Source of the DNA: Papaver somniferum
Taxonomy: Eukaryota; Streptophyta; Magnoliopsida; Ranunculales; Papaveraceae
Assembly (NCBI RefSeq): GCF_003573695.1
Contig: NC_039359.1
Span: 141,567,112-141,631,111 of the forward strand
Length of the DNA: 64,000 nt
Direction of reading: 5' to 3'
The position numbers and the translations under genes are program-made. This document shows positions 22,364-34,316 of the stretch, in pieces; position 1 is the first letter of the stretch, and each line of letters begins with the position of its first letter. The notes under the pieces are model-generated. The model made no database searches. It was not told the DNA's origin and saw only the letters and a program-made list of their open reading frames with translations.

Positions 22364-24144
22364 ATGTCTAGATCTTGGTATACAGTTGGGGAATACAACA
22401 AATCCCTTAGAGAACTTGCGTATGGACATACTCCACGTTATGAACCTCCCATAGACCATGATGTCAATAGTTATAGGAATTATTATGGACATTTTCAAAG
22501 TCTCGAGCCTCAATACATGAACCCTAATAACTATTCACACATGCATCATTCATCACAACGTGAAAATGAACATTTTGCTAGTGCCTCACTTACACAATCA
22601 TCACTGATCGATCAATTAGAAGCTCGAATCGCAGCTTTAGAAATGCAATCACATGAGGAATCTGTCACATCTAATTTTCTTAGGCAACCTGAAATCTATG
22701 CATGTCCAGCATGTGGTAGTTTAGACCACCCTGTTGAGAATTGTCATATTTTGCATAATTTTAGGCAATCTAGAGAAAATCCAAGGTATGAAATGCCCAT
22801 AAATTGTGAGAATGGTAGTCATTGGGACCATAATCAATCCTTTGAGGGTTGCGATCAATATTTTGTAAACCCTAATGACCATGCACACATGTACCATTCA
22901 CCACAATTTGAACATGAAGAATTTTGTACTCCCATGAATTTAGACTCCACCACAGAAGCTTTCAGACTCAGTGAGCAAAACTTTGATAGATCTACATCAC
23001 GAATTCAGGCATGTTTAGATCATATTTTGCTTCACCTACAAAAGGAGGAAATTCATGAGGAAATGTATGTTGTCCCTAATGAAGTGTCTAGTCCCATTAT
23101 TGTAAATGATGTTGAATATGAACCTAATTTAGAGGAACATGAATCGACTAATGACACCACCACTGTTATGAGGACCAATATGCATGCTACCATGATGATG
23201 ATTATGATGATATGTTAGAAGAACATGAAAATATTGTGGAACCTGTTGGTTCAAAAACATATGGCTTCTCGCCATCGACCTTCATGAATGTTGTTCTTTC
23301 TAATACTCATTGTAATTCATATGATTTTGATATTGACATGGGATTCGTACAATTATTCTGTGAAGATGAGCATGACATAGGAATAGTTGAATCTTCTGTA
23401 GACACTAATGTTAATATGCATGAAAATATATTTGATGTGTCTGATTCTCTACCTAGGTCACATTGTGATATTTCTCCTGATTTGCCGATGCATGAGAATA
23501 AATCTGTTGATGATGTTGATGACTCTGATTGTGATCTTTCCAATTTGTTTGATGATTGTGAGCATGTTGTGACACGTGTAGAAGACTTAGGAGATGTTGA
23601 TGTGATTAGTAATGATGTGCCTATCGTCCTACATAAGTCACAATCTGATGGCCTTCCACCCAACCTAGATTTGGTTTGTACCCATATTGTCAAACCGACT
23701 TTTCTGAGAGTCCCTAATCTAGGTTTGGAACTGTGTGCTTCCCAAGTCCTTTTGGACTATTTTGCATCTAAGTATAATATCTTTGAGGACCCACAGTTGG
23801 AATTAGCATGTTTGCCCGTCCCTAGCACAGTTCATTTCGAGCTAGACCTTGTGCATGATGAACCCCCAAAACTGCGAGATTTTGTTTCCAAAATGTTGTC
23901 CGTTGAAAAATCCAGGTTTGGGGGTAGCTCATTTTGTTTCACAGTTTCACTTGCGTTTCTTTCCTGTTATATTTGTGTGAAGCTGTTGAAACCTCTACAC
24001 TTCGTCTTTTGGGTTGATCCTCAACTCTTTAGATTATTGGTGTATGGTGAATTTTTTGTACATAATCCAGTAGATAAATTAAAAAAAAAAAACACTTTTG
24101 TTCCTTTTGTATATATTTTGCTAATCCAATATGATCTCGGCTGA
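22364..24144 (+). pseudogene. Gag-like protein of the LTR element, one frameshift
   Basis: ATG at 22364 opens a frame of about 285 codons. A second frame continues from about 23150 to 24144; the peptides join sensibly if one single-base indel near 23150-23170 is allowed, giving about 590 residues. Residues 120-133 form a perfect C-x2-C-x4-H-x4-C zinc knuckle (CPACGSLDHPVENC), the nucleic-acid-binding signature of retroelement nucleocapsid. The N-terminal half is rich in Asn, His and Tyr; the second half is acidic (many Asp/Glu) and then hydrophobic (SLAFLSCYICVKLL). No protease DTG/DSG triad or RT motif follows. Reading it as gag rests on the knuckle and the position in the element; the second half matches nothing I know. 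Confidence 0.75.
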
Positions 24145-24280
24145 CATATGTTGGATTCTTTCCTTGAATAACAGATTCTAATCTTGCTTTCGCCGAAATC
24201 GGGTATTCTCTTTCCTTTTTCTCTACTCAGCATGATCCTCTTCATATGTTGTATTATAATATTGTTCATATTTTGAAACA

Positions 24281-24312
24281 TTGAGGACAATGTTTAGTTT
24301 AGGTTTGGGGGT
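24281..24312 (+). other. Internal polypurine-tract-like box
   Basis: GAGGACAATG followed by AGGTTTGGGGGTG. The same two-part box recurs at 25483-25517 immediately before the 3' LTR, so this copy could act as a second, central plus-strand primer. Confidence 0.6.
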
Positions 24313-25482
24313 GAAAAGTGGATACTTTGATAATATGCCATAATTGAAAAAAAAAAAAAAAAAGCAGAACTCCTTCTTTTTGAAAAAATTTAAAAATTGA
24401 AAAAAAAATAAAAAATCATAAAAATGGAGCTCATTTACCTTGAAATGTTGACTCTTGTGCAAATATGTAAATTTTAGGAGTCTTAGTCTAGATATTTAGG
24501 CACCCTGATTCTAGCACAATTCACATGTGATAAGAAACTTGCACGCGCACGATCTACCAATACATGTATAGCCTCGATCTTCAAGGTGTTTGATAGGAAG
24601 TTAGATTGCTAATCACTTTAGAATACTGAATGAGACTTGACTAGCTTGTTCTTTGGTTGGCTGGGATAGAAGTTGGAGGATACGTTAAGAAAAGCAACCA
24701 TAGAATTTGACCGGATGCATTCGATAAGGGCCACCTCTTGCTAAGAGTCATGTAATTATGTTTTTCTTTTTGTTCATGTATCAAAAGTGTCACTATGTTG
24801 TAAAGATCAAAGTTATTTCTTCAAAAAAAAAAAATCAGAAAAATTCAGAAAAATCAAAAAAATATCAGAAAAAAATAAAAAATCAAGTATTTATTTATTC
24901 CATGTTTTGTCATGTTAAAGACAATAGTTCTCTCTTGTTCCAAAAATAAAAGAGAGTAATCAACGTAAATAAGAGTCATGTAAAGAGTCATTTTTTTGTT
25001 GTAAATAGTCTTGTAATAAGCAAGGAGGGTGCAGCCATCGATGTATAACGCGGGTAAACTGAACATTCACAATTCTCGTAAAGCCGGACAGCTAGCTTGG
25101 CTTAGAATTCGGTTCTTAGCCTAAAAACTATCTCTTGGTGATTAGTAGTCATAACTTCAGGTCATTCTGGAAACATGTGTAGATACACTTTACACTCTTA
25201 TCACATGTCTTTATTTGTTATCAGTGCTAGGATTGTGCCTTAGATAGCTAGATTGACATCTCCATTTTGCTGTGAGCTTCTACTGTCTTGCACATGTCAC
25301 ATTTCATGGAATCTGAGCTTATATTTTGTCCTAGAACTTTGTAGGTACGTTCTAGGCAAACCTTCACGAGACTGCACTCGTCCACTAGGCACACTTAGTG
25401 GTTTAAAAGGCTTAGTGCATACGCTAAATGCATTCGAGAGACCAGCGACAGTGGTATAGGTAGGATTTCCTTAGTTTTGTTT
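24313..25482 (+). other. Non-coding 3' internal region of the LTR element
   Basis: No long frame. A-rich runs near 24345-24420 and 24823-24890 interrupt otherwise unremarkable sequence. Tracts of this kind separate gag and the 3' LTR in gag-only derivatives. Confidence 0.6.
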
Positions 25483-25519
25483 TACTTGAGGACAAGTAAA
25501 ATTCAGGTTTGGGGGTATT
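25483..25519 (+). other. Polypurine tract before 3' LTR
   Basis: GAGGACAAGTAAAATTCAGG then TTTGGGGGTATT abuts TGATGAGTGC of the 3' LTR, the position required for plus-strand priming in reverse transcription. Confidence 0.85.
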
Positions 25520-27485
25520 TGATGAGTGCTAAAAAGTGCATATTTCTATATATTTTTCTTGGCATTTAACTCATCTTTTGTGCATTAATTCTACATTTTA
25601 TCCCATATTCTGTATTTTCATTGTGTTCAAGAATAAATATTTTTATTAATTAATTTTGCATTTTTAGGTAATAAATAAAGACTAGATGAGTTGCGGAGCG
25701 AAAAGAGCAAAGACACGAAAAAAAGCCGGAGGAAACTCTAGCGGAAAAGAAGTGCAGAACGCGGTATGGAAGACTCAAGGATGAAAATGGGCTTAAAAAG
25801 GAAGAAATTGTTCTTAAAGAAGAAGTGGTCTCAAGATTACCTAATCCCAAATCCAATTCCTAAACCCAAACCCATATCCTAAACCCAAAATTCAATACCC
25901 AAACCCGTTTTCCTTCTTAACCGTAAGATTGGATCCATTCCATCATCCAACGGTCGCTGCGTCATCATTCATCAGATTTCGATGCACCTGACCAACACTA
26001 CAACACCTAACTCCATCTTGAGCCGTTAGTTTCGCTGTATTTTTGCATCCAACGGTCGCTCATAATCTGTCTCCATCTCGCCGTTAGATTCGTTTCAGAA
26101 GTTATCATCCCACGGCTCAGCTTCGCGAAACATCAAAATCTTTATCCCTGCCTCACACCTTAATACCCAAATACCTAATACCCACACCCAAACAAGACCC
26201 TAACAAATTTCCATCGGGTTCTCCTTCTTCTCCCCCTTTCTTCTTCTCCACAGCAGAGCCTTCCCCTTCCACCTGCTCCACCATCTCGCTTCCACCACCA
26301 CCAACTCCACATGATCCCTCAAATCTCTTCCATACGTAAACCCATCACTACCCTACCCCTCCATCAACTTATTTCATCATTTCTCAACCCTTTTTCTCTG
26401 AAACCCTAGGATTAAGGGATGATGAAATAAGTTAGGTTAGAGAAGCAATTGAGAGTAGCAGGAGACGCAATAGAGGAAATAGAAGCATGGGTCGAAGCTC
26501 TCAAGTGTTTTCAGATACTAGGTATGCATTAATTTCAATTTTTATCAAACCCTAATTTTTCTGTTTTTTGGGGATTTTGGAGAGAGTGTGTATAAACTAT
26601 AAATAGATGCTTTGGGGTGTTGTAATAGGTGTTCTTGGGTTAGCCGAGATACCCCCTAATTGGGTTAATTTCAATTTCATGTTTAATTTCAATTTCAATT
26701 TCAATTATACTGTCAGTACTTGTTCTTCACTGTTAAACTCTGTTTTGATGTTATGTTCATGTTCTTGTGTATGTTAATGTTCATGTAAATCACCATGTTT
26801 GTTATGTTCTAATTCACCACTAGGGTGAGAAGACAACTGAACTTTGTTGGTTAGCCATTTGGGTTAGACCCTGTTGAGCTCAAAATATTTAGGTTAGTAA
26901 CATTCCAAAGGTTCACTGGCTTGTGATTAGTGGTGCTTTAAACATACCATTAATGCTAGGAGTTAGTGATAATCTAAGGGATTCACAATGCCATATTAGT
27001 TAGAGACCTAGACCCTAAATGATCTGTGATTGCCTATGCTTTAATCAGATAGGCAATTATAGGGGTTATCCAAGGACTTTAGGTAGTTAACTAGCCACAT
27101 AACAGGGATGTAACCAAGGTGAACTAGCTAGGTGAAGGAGAATTCTCATCCATCTTCATACACTTCCATCTTCAACTGTTTTGCTTGTTTTCTGTTTTCT
27201 TTCATTTATTTTACCTTCATTGCTCACTGTTTGTTTTTCTCTCATGCTCACAGTGGTGTCTTAACACCACAATCTTTACTTGTTTCACTCAGTGTTTACT
27301 GCCCCCATTCAGCTCTCATACATTAGTCCATTCAGCTCCATGTTAGCTTAGGAAGCAGCTAGAGAAGCTAGAAAACAACATTTGCTCCCCCTTGTCCCTG
27401 TGGACTTTCCCTTTCTTCCCATTCTAGCTACAATTGACCCTGTATACTTGCAGGTCAATTTGTAGGTTGTTTATAAAACCCACCA
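25520..27485 (+). repeat. 3' LTR, full length (1966 bp)
   Basis: Runs from TGATGAGTGC to ACCCACCA and is followed by the TGAAA target duplication. Its last 630 bp are missing from the 5' copy. It contains TATAAATAG at 26598-26606. Confidence 0.92.
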
Positions 27486-27490
27486 TGAAA

Positions 27491-28990
27491 CAACTTGTCC
27501 AAGGCCAACTGCGATATTGTAGCGCGCTCGTGCCTTGTTGAGGCGCAAAAGAATGGTTTGGCGCGTTAGTGGCTAGTTAAGAGGATATAATTTAGCATGG
27601 CATGATAATGGCGTAAAAGTGGCATAGCATGTTCGCACTTTATGCCACAACTAAGATGGAGAGAAATATCTCAGTTCATCTTTAGGTGAGATATTGGAGT
27701 GCCAAATTATCGCGTGGCTTTTGAATGGCTTATTTATGGTGATAAAATAGCAAGTGGCATACTGGATTATAAGGGCGCTGCAATGGCCCGTAGTGGCGCT
27801 ATGATTGTCCTAATGATATTAAATCTAAAAGATGACTCAATAGCATTGGGCTTAGCTGCCACAACTAAAATTAGATCTAGTTGGATCTGTTAGCGTGTGG
27901 TGGCATGGTAGCTTTTTGACATATTATCGTTTGACGTGCCATGACCTTTAATGGCGCGCTGGCTAGGTAAGTTGCAGTTTTGGAGTTCCTTAACATGTTT
28001 TACCTTGGACACGGCTGATATGAGAGGAATGGTGGGGCCACGACAAAGCCATGAGCTTAATAAGCTAAGACGTGATCTATGGGAGTCATGGTAGCATATT
28101 TTGGATTTAAAAAGTGGCGTGTGGCATGTTGTTGGACCGTGGTGGCGCTGGCAAGATGTGTCCTTAGAAGTGGCGCACCATGCCCAAGGCCTCCACTCCA
28201 AGATTCTCGGATCCCATCTTAGCCATAGACTTTTATAGCACATGTACGACATTGTAGCACGTCTATGGCCATTAATAGAGGTTGGGTCAATGCGCGTTTG
28301 GCTATGGCTCAATATTGGCCGATTATGGTATATGAATAATATGAATAAGCCATGACCGAGAATTAGGGTTTGGCTTTAATTCGGCCAAGGCTATTAAAAC
28401 AGGATTCCTTTTTCGACTGGGATAGCCAAGATGGATTAGGAATGGAGCTAAGATATCAAGAGAGGAGCATGAGCCAAAATTAGATCCTTTTTACACCGTT
28501 GATTGGCCGTGGCCTTGCGCGTTATAATGGTTATTCCTCAGAGCTGGCCAAGATCCTAAAATATTGCACTTTACACTATTTCCTTAGTCGCGGCTGGCCA
28601 AGGTTCAATAATGACGTACGATATGCTATGGCCTTGGCCTTGGCTGCCAAGGCGCGATAATGGCGCGCGACCTATGCCATGTCCTTGGCCTTGGATGCCA
28701 AGGCGCGATAATGGCGCGCGACCTATGCCATGTCCTTGGCCTTGGCTGCCAAGGCGCGATAATGGCGCGCGACCTATGCCATGTCCTTGGCCTTTGCTTC
28801 CATGTCCTTGGCCATTAGATACCATTAGTATTATAGTTGTGATCCCTCGTTTGTTGTCGCTTTGAATTTTTCCTCTCTATTTTATTTCATGCCAGTTTCC
28901 TTCATTGATGTATATCATTAGGTTGTTTGGTAATGGTCCAGCTATGTGTATCATATAACAATGTCTAATCCTATCTCAAAAAATATACAT
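27491..28990. other. CpG- and TGGC-rich tract, possibly an older LTR
   Basis: Dense GCGCG, TGGC and GCCATG motifs distinguish this 1.4 kb from the AT-rich surroundings. No family can be named. It is the right-hand continuation of 20330-20423, split by the LTR element. It contains the 51-bp minisatellite at 28632-28812. Frames open on both strands there are repeat artefacts. Confidence 0.5.
28632..28812. repeat. 51-bp minisatellite, 3.5 copies
   Basis: Units start at 28632, 28683, 28734 and 28785 (partial), nearly identical. Each contains GCCTTGGCTGCCAAGGC, an 8-bp inverted repeat with a one-base centre (one unit has an A there), followed by GCGCGATAATGGCGCGCGA. Since 51 is divisible by 3, both strands stay open for 84 codons, which is not evidence of coding. 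Confidence 0.93.
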
Positions 28991-28999
28991 AAATAAGAG

Positions 29000-29396
29000 C
29001 GAGGAAGGATCCCTTTACACTTTATTCTCACACTATCTCATACTTTGGGTGCCTATTTTGTGAATAAAAACCAAATAGTATCGGATTTGAAGCTAACATT
29101 TTGAGGGTATACTCCTCTTAAAAAGCTTTACGTGCCTACCAAAATTGAGCGCATTATGAAACGTCTAACACCACCCTCTATCAATCTCAATTTAAATGGT
29201 TAAAAATCCGTGGATTCTCAAAGGATCATTTTCAAAGTAGTAGACGGGGGTATTGTACGTTTCGAAATACGCTCATTTTTGGTAGGAACGTAAAGCTTTG
29301 TAAGAAGAACATATCCCAAACATCTTAGCTTCGAATACTTAATCCTTTGGTTTTATTCACAAAAATGACGCCAAAGTGTGAGATGGGTCCTATCTC
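29000..29396. mobile_element. Foldback MITE with 8-bp target duplication
   Basis: AATAAGAG occurs at 28992-28999 and 29397-29404. Between them lie two arms of about 170 bp in inverted orientation: for example AAAGCTTTACGTGCCTACCAA near 29120 pairs with the reverse of TTGGTAGGAACGTAAAGCTTT near 29280. Arms are imperfect. No coding capacity. The 8-bp duplication would fit a hAT-type MITE. Confidence 0.8.
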
Positions 29397-29404
29397 AATA
29401 AGAG

Positions 29405-30024
29405 TTGGGTTTGGAAATGAAAGACATTTGGAAAGTATAAGCACCACCAAGCATGCCTATATATACCTACTAGTAACTGTTGAACGCCCAACGGTTACTA
29501 ACACTAATTCTAGGATGCAAGTTAGTAGCAAGTGAGAAAGATAATACTTGATGTTTCCCATAAATCCATGTAGTTTTTAATATGAATACAAGCTTAGTCG
29601 TTGAGCATTTTCTTACCAAAGCAGCAACTTAGAACATATACAGATTCGTCGATCTTAACTGGGAAACCAGCAACAGTCTTTTGATGCATTACCAATTGAA
29701 AAATAGATTTTTATTAGATAATTGATTTCTCTTTTTAAACTTTCAGATGTACCAAAATATTATTCGCAAAATTACTAGATGATAAACGAAACAAACGTCC
29801 TAGTACAAAACAAAAATAAAAATATAGTCTGCTTCTTTGGGCCATCTGATATCATTGGTAGGAAAGAGTAGATATACTATTTATTCTATACCTTCTAGTG
29901 CGAAGCTTCTCATATGCATAAGCCAACTCGTTAGCCTTCAATTGTATGCTTTTCTTATATCCACGATTCATTTCGTGCATCAAACATATTTTTTCTTATA
30001 GAATCATCAATATTACACATAAAT
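29405..30024. other. No gene seen
   Basis: AT-rich DNA. A 10-bp hairpin GTAACTGTTG/CAACGGTTAC (one mismatch) lies near 29473-29499. Nothing else is recognisable. Confidence 0.6.
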
Positions 30025-31404
30025 TGTTGTGACGAGAGGTTCATATTGTTCCTCAAGTCATTACAAGATCCGACATCAAAAACAGAAAAGTAAACATTCA
30101 ATGGAAGATAATACATATGTAACACAAAAGACACGGAGATTTAACGTGGTTCAGCAATGTGCCTACATCTTCTTCTTCTTTTTCGAAAAAGAGGCAAGCC
30201 TCATAAATATTGATAATAATTTTCCGATTCATGGTTAAACAATGTGCCTACATCTTCTTCTTCTTTCATCCATTTACATGACTGACTTGATAATTATTAC
30301 AATCATAGAGACATCAAACATACAACAAATCTTAACCACTTAACATCATAGTTACATGGCCATATTTGAAAAAGAAGTCTAACCATTCCATACCAATTTC
30401 TACTTATCAGGACAAGTTTAAATGGTCTAGTTTGGATCAAAAGTAACACATCCAAACTACATAACAAATCTATAATCAATATAGATGTTAGGATCCATAG
30501 ATCCAACTATTTCACAGGTATTTTTTTTTCAAAATCATAGTGAAATAAATGACAAAGGTATAATAGGATCCGTAGATCCAACCTTTTATCACTGATTTTT
30601 TCAGAGTAACAATAACACAAGTAGCAAAAATAGCTTAATTTGGTTGTTATAGAACAATATTGGTGAGGATTAGTCTGAGTCTTATTCAAATTCAATCTTC
30701 TGGAACTTTTAGTTGCCTGTGGTGTCTTTGATGCAATTGTTGTTGTTGGTGTCTTTGAATATCTTTTCGTGGTAGGTGTTAGAATTCTCATGATGTTGTT
30801 GTTGTTGTTTATCATCAACTTCATCACTATAAAACCAGAGATTATACAGTCCATAATAGAAAAGCAAATCTAAAACAATACCCAAATTAAAATTAAACAT
30901 GTCGGCAAAGTACGAAAGAAAAACCCAACAAGTCTCCTGCATGTTCCTAAATCCATTGGCAGCTAAAATTCACTTCATTCATTTATCAGAGAACACACAA
31001 TAAAATGGATACGTACTCAATACCCCTTCTTCCTTACCTTCTCAACTCACCTTCTACTCTCTCACAACTCTAAATCTAAGGGAGGATCTACGTCTGGCTA
31101 ATGGATAGATTAATTCAATTCTTTGTGAGAACATAGATGTCTACATCCTAAAGGTTTAGACAAGACTAACGTAGATGATGCAGATTCATATAACCTAAAG
31201 GATATGCCTTTATTTATGGGATTACAATAGGGTGATTACTTGGAAGTTCTACTTCGATTAGGAAACCAAGCTTTCCTCAATTAGGAAACCTAAACTACCT
31301 AAGAATATGAAACTTTGTTTAAATGAAATTCTAAACACAATTCTGAAATTGGTGGTAAAACTTATTAGGAAATCGTTTAGTTATTTCCTAAAAGAGAGCT
31401 AACA
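30025..31404 (-). repeat. 3' LTR of the copia-type element, interrupted
   Basis: Segments 30025-30170 and 30950-31290 align with the right-hand LTR. The 780 bp between (30170-30950) have no counterpart and are a later insertion of unknown type. Its left part repeats the block CAATGTGCCTACATCTTC, at 30157 and 30240. The LTR end at 31404 (GCTAACA) precedes a purine-rich tract on the minus strand. Confidence 0.65.
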
Positions 31405-32905
31405 TCTAATAATTTTCCACCTTGGCAAGGTTTTTAGGATAACTTCAACTTCACTATTATCCACCTTTGCATGGAATCTTGACATTTTCCTTTCATACCT
31501 CTGTATTCTAATGCCTTTAATCACCCGCAGGTGCCAATCACCGAAACATGCTTCAATTCCACAAAAGGACGTCAGTACTTCACTCACCGTAGGTTCCAAT
31601 CATCCGAAGATGCTGCAATCCCACACACGGGCTTTAAAATTTCAGTCATCTGATGATGTTATCCCACAATTGGGTTTTAATTCTTAAATTATCTAATGAT
31701 GCATTACTTCAAATATCTGCAAAACAAGAAAGGTATCCACCCACCTAGCTCCTTTTTCAACAACAGTAAAAAAAGGTGTGTGAGAACATCCGAATGTATG
31801 ATTCATAACATACCATATTTAAGGTGTTTAACGCTACGGAAAAATTATGCTCCCACATTGTAGTGGAAACAACAAAAGCATGCCGAATTCAATGCTCATA
31901 AGTTGACTCTTTAAGTAAACTTCAAACAAAACCCTTCTTCAATCATATTCCTAAGGTGTGTATGCCAAGAAACATTTATGTCGACTTCATCTTCAACCAC
32001 TTCTCTTTTTTTTCTTAAACATTAAAGCTTTACCACCCAAAATATTTTCATATAGGAAATTCAATTCACCATTTTTTTCAATCGATCATATAATTGCATT
32101 ATACTTGTACCCACCCGCTTCAAGTACTTATTCATGAAATCAAGTCAACCGGAATATATCAACCCCAGTAGTGTTCTCACAACACTAACAAATTCAAACG
32201 GTCAATAATTCTCTGATGAAACCTGCTTATAGGTTTCTATAATCCTCGCTAGAACATGCAACTGAGGCAAACTTGATTCTAACTTCTTCTATTTTTTTAT
32301 ATTAGGTCAAGGACAACATGATCGAATGAAAAATCAGTAACATTCAAAATCGTTTCCCTTGGAACTTTGAACAATTCTAAAGATTTTGACGAATTCAAAT
32401 TTGTATCTTTACCTCTTCAACCCGAAGCTATGCGGAATACATTGGGTGTATACTTCAAGAAGTATATTAATGTCAAATCCTTCCTTCAAGTAGAGCTTCA
32501 ACTTCAAAAGTGTATCAATCAACGAATGTGAAACATTTGGAAAAAGAAAAAAAAACAAACAAGCAAGCAAGCAAGCAAACAAACTTTTTTTTTTAATTTT
32601 TTATCATTCCCAATTTTCAAACTACAACAACTTCCGAAATTCTCCATGTGGTTGCCGGAAAATAACTTTACCCGACTTTTTCTGACAGAACTGTTGCAAC
32701 CTTGCACCATGGTTCTAAACTGTCACAATCTTCCACCATAATTCTCTGAATTATCGAGATTGTTCACTACAAAGTCTGTCAAAAATGTCAACATCTCTTT
32801 GTGTTCTTCTTCAAATTTGGCATCTTTTTTTGGTATCTTCAAATACTATTTCTGACCCAATCCAAACGAGCTAGAAAACCTTAGATTTCGAGAATCTAGA
32901 CCTAA

Positions 32906-32920
32906 GCTATGATACCCATT
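32906..32920 (-). other. Primer-binding site of the copia-type element
   Basis: Minus-strand GGGTATCATAGC directly after the LTR; close to the copia consensus TGGTATCAGAGC. Confidence 0.7.
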
Positions 32921-33510
32921 TGTTGTGCCGAGAGGTTCATATTATTCTCCAAGGCATTCCAGGATCCGGTATGAGAAACAGAAAAATAAACATTCAACGA
33001 AAGATAATGCACATTCAACATAAAATACATAGAGATTTAACATGGTTCGACAATGTGGTTACATCCACAGGCAACAGAAATTCACTTCATTCATATATCA
33101 GAGAACACACTATGTAATTGACACTCAACACCCCTTCTTGTTTACTTTCTCAACTCACCTTCTACTCTCTTCTAAACTCTAAAGCTACGGGAGGATCAAC
33201 ATCTTGCTAATGGAGAGATAACTTCTCTTCTTTATGAGAAGATAGATGTCTACAACCTAAGGGTTAATTTAGAAAAGACCGATGTAGATGATGTAGATTC
33301 ATATAACTTAAAGGTCATTCCTTTATTTATATCTTACAATACTATAGGGTGATTCCTCGGGAACCAAGTTTTACTTCAATAGGAAAGCTATCCTCAATTA
33401 GGGAACCATTTGTCCCTTACTCTCAACAACAGAACTTGTTTCCTGATCCTTTATGGCAGCAAATATAATTCATTTCCATGTTTCATTCAACTTCTCTTGC
33501 AACCCTAACA
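32921..33510 (-). repeat. 5' LTR of the copia-type element
   Basis: Uninterrupted copy. It is similar to the left copy up to about 33410; the last 100 bp have diverged beyond recognition, so the outer end at a TGTTAG (minus strand) is a guess. Confidence 0.6.
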
Positions 33511-34310
33511 AGCTCTAAATCCATTAAATCACCATTACTCATTACCTTGACAATGAGAACTACGAGTTCTCATTTTCTTCCTTAATTTCTTACTCAACCA
33601 CTGAATCCATAAAGTTTGAGACATAAATTAGAAAACATCAAATAAATCATAATAATCAAAACCCATAATTATTTTATTTTTTTAAAAACAAAATTAATAA
33701 ATCATTAACAACAATACCAACCTTAACCTACAAATTAAGACGGGAAAGAAAGAAAAAAATAATGAGAAACACATTCAAAGACTGAGATTTTTTTTTTTGA
33801 TTTTATTAATCGAAGAGAAAGTCGATTTGATTTAGTCGAAAGATAAGATGTGATTTCGATAAAGATGAATAGAGAGAAAGAGCGGATTTTTTTTCTTTCA
33901 TTTATTGATTATAAGAAAAAGGGGAAGGGCATATAGATAACCTAATACTACATATTAAAATTGTAGCTTGGGAAAAATGCCCGAAAAAGATATTGGAACC
34001 ATAGAATTTGAATTCTTGGTTATTAGACAAGTATCAATATTTTAATTGTCTATTAGATCCAGAAATTAAAATCCAAGGGTTAATTAACCGATTTAGTGCA
34101 TTTTCTCTTCTTTCCTTGGTTGTATATTTCTTAAATGTTCTAGTTTTGTTTCATTTGATTCATGGTAGGTCGTTCTACACTTTTCAAGGAAAGGCATCTC
34201 TTTGCAAGCGTCGCAACGACAAGCATTTTCTCCTCTCATGTACTAGTTGAGCGTTCAGAAGTTGAAGAACACTCTGTTTTCTTCATCCATCGTGACAAAT
34301 GAACAATTAT
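33511..34310. other. No gene seen; one perfect hairpin
   Basis: AATGAGAACT-ACG-AGTTCTCATT at 33552-33574 is a perfect 10-bp stem. The rest is AT-rich with A/T runs. A frame at 34008-34250 matches nothing known. Confidence 0.6.
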
Positions 34311-34316
34311 TTACAG

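Larger units (their letters stand above)
20429..27485 (+). mobile_element. Non-autonomous Ty3/gypsy-type LTR retrotransposon, TSD TGAAA
   Basis: Bounded by TGAAA at 20424-20428 and 27486-27490. Starts TGATGAGTGC and ends ACCCACCA. The polypurine tract (AGGTTTGGGGGTATT) sits directly before the 3' LTR at 25520. Only a gag-like frame (22364-24144) is present; no protease, reverse transcriptase or integrase motif is seen, so it depended on enzymes made elsewhere. The two LTR copies differ by only scattered bases over 1.33 kb, suggesting recent insertion. The 5' LTR lacks the last 630 bp present in the 3' LTR, together with any primer-binding site. Confidence 0.92.
30025..33510 (-). mobile_element. 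Copia-type LTR element without coding capacity
   Basis: Two direct repeats (30025-31404 and 32921-33510) share long stretches, for example CTTCTACTCTCT and GTAGATGATG. On the minus strand the right copy ends in CACAACA and is followed at 32906-32918 by GGGTATCATAGC, a good match to the initiator-Met tRNA primer site of copia elements; both LTR copies begin TGTTAG on that strand. The interior (31405-32905) has no gag or pol frame. The left copy is interrupted by about 780 bp. Outer limits and target duplication are uncertain. Confidence 0.7.

Noticed and set aside
25253..25459. Frame with Cys-rich start before the 3' LTR of the 20-kb element
   Set aside because: Short, not related to gag, and within the non-coding 3' region.
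28571..28865. Open frames of 84 codons on both strands with Gly/Gln/His or Trp/Pro repeats
   Set aside because: They arise from the 51-bp minisatellite, whose length is a multiple of three; both strands are open, so this is not evidence of a protein.
32540..32580. Possible structured (CAAG)n run
   Set aside because: A simple microsatellite inside the copia-type element.
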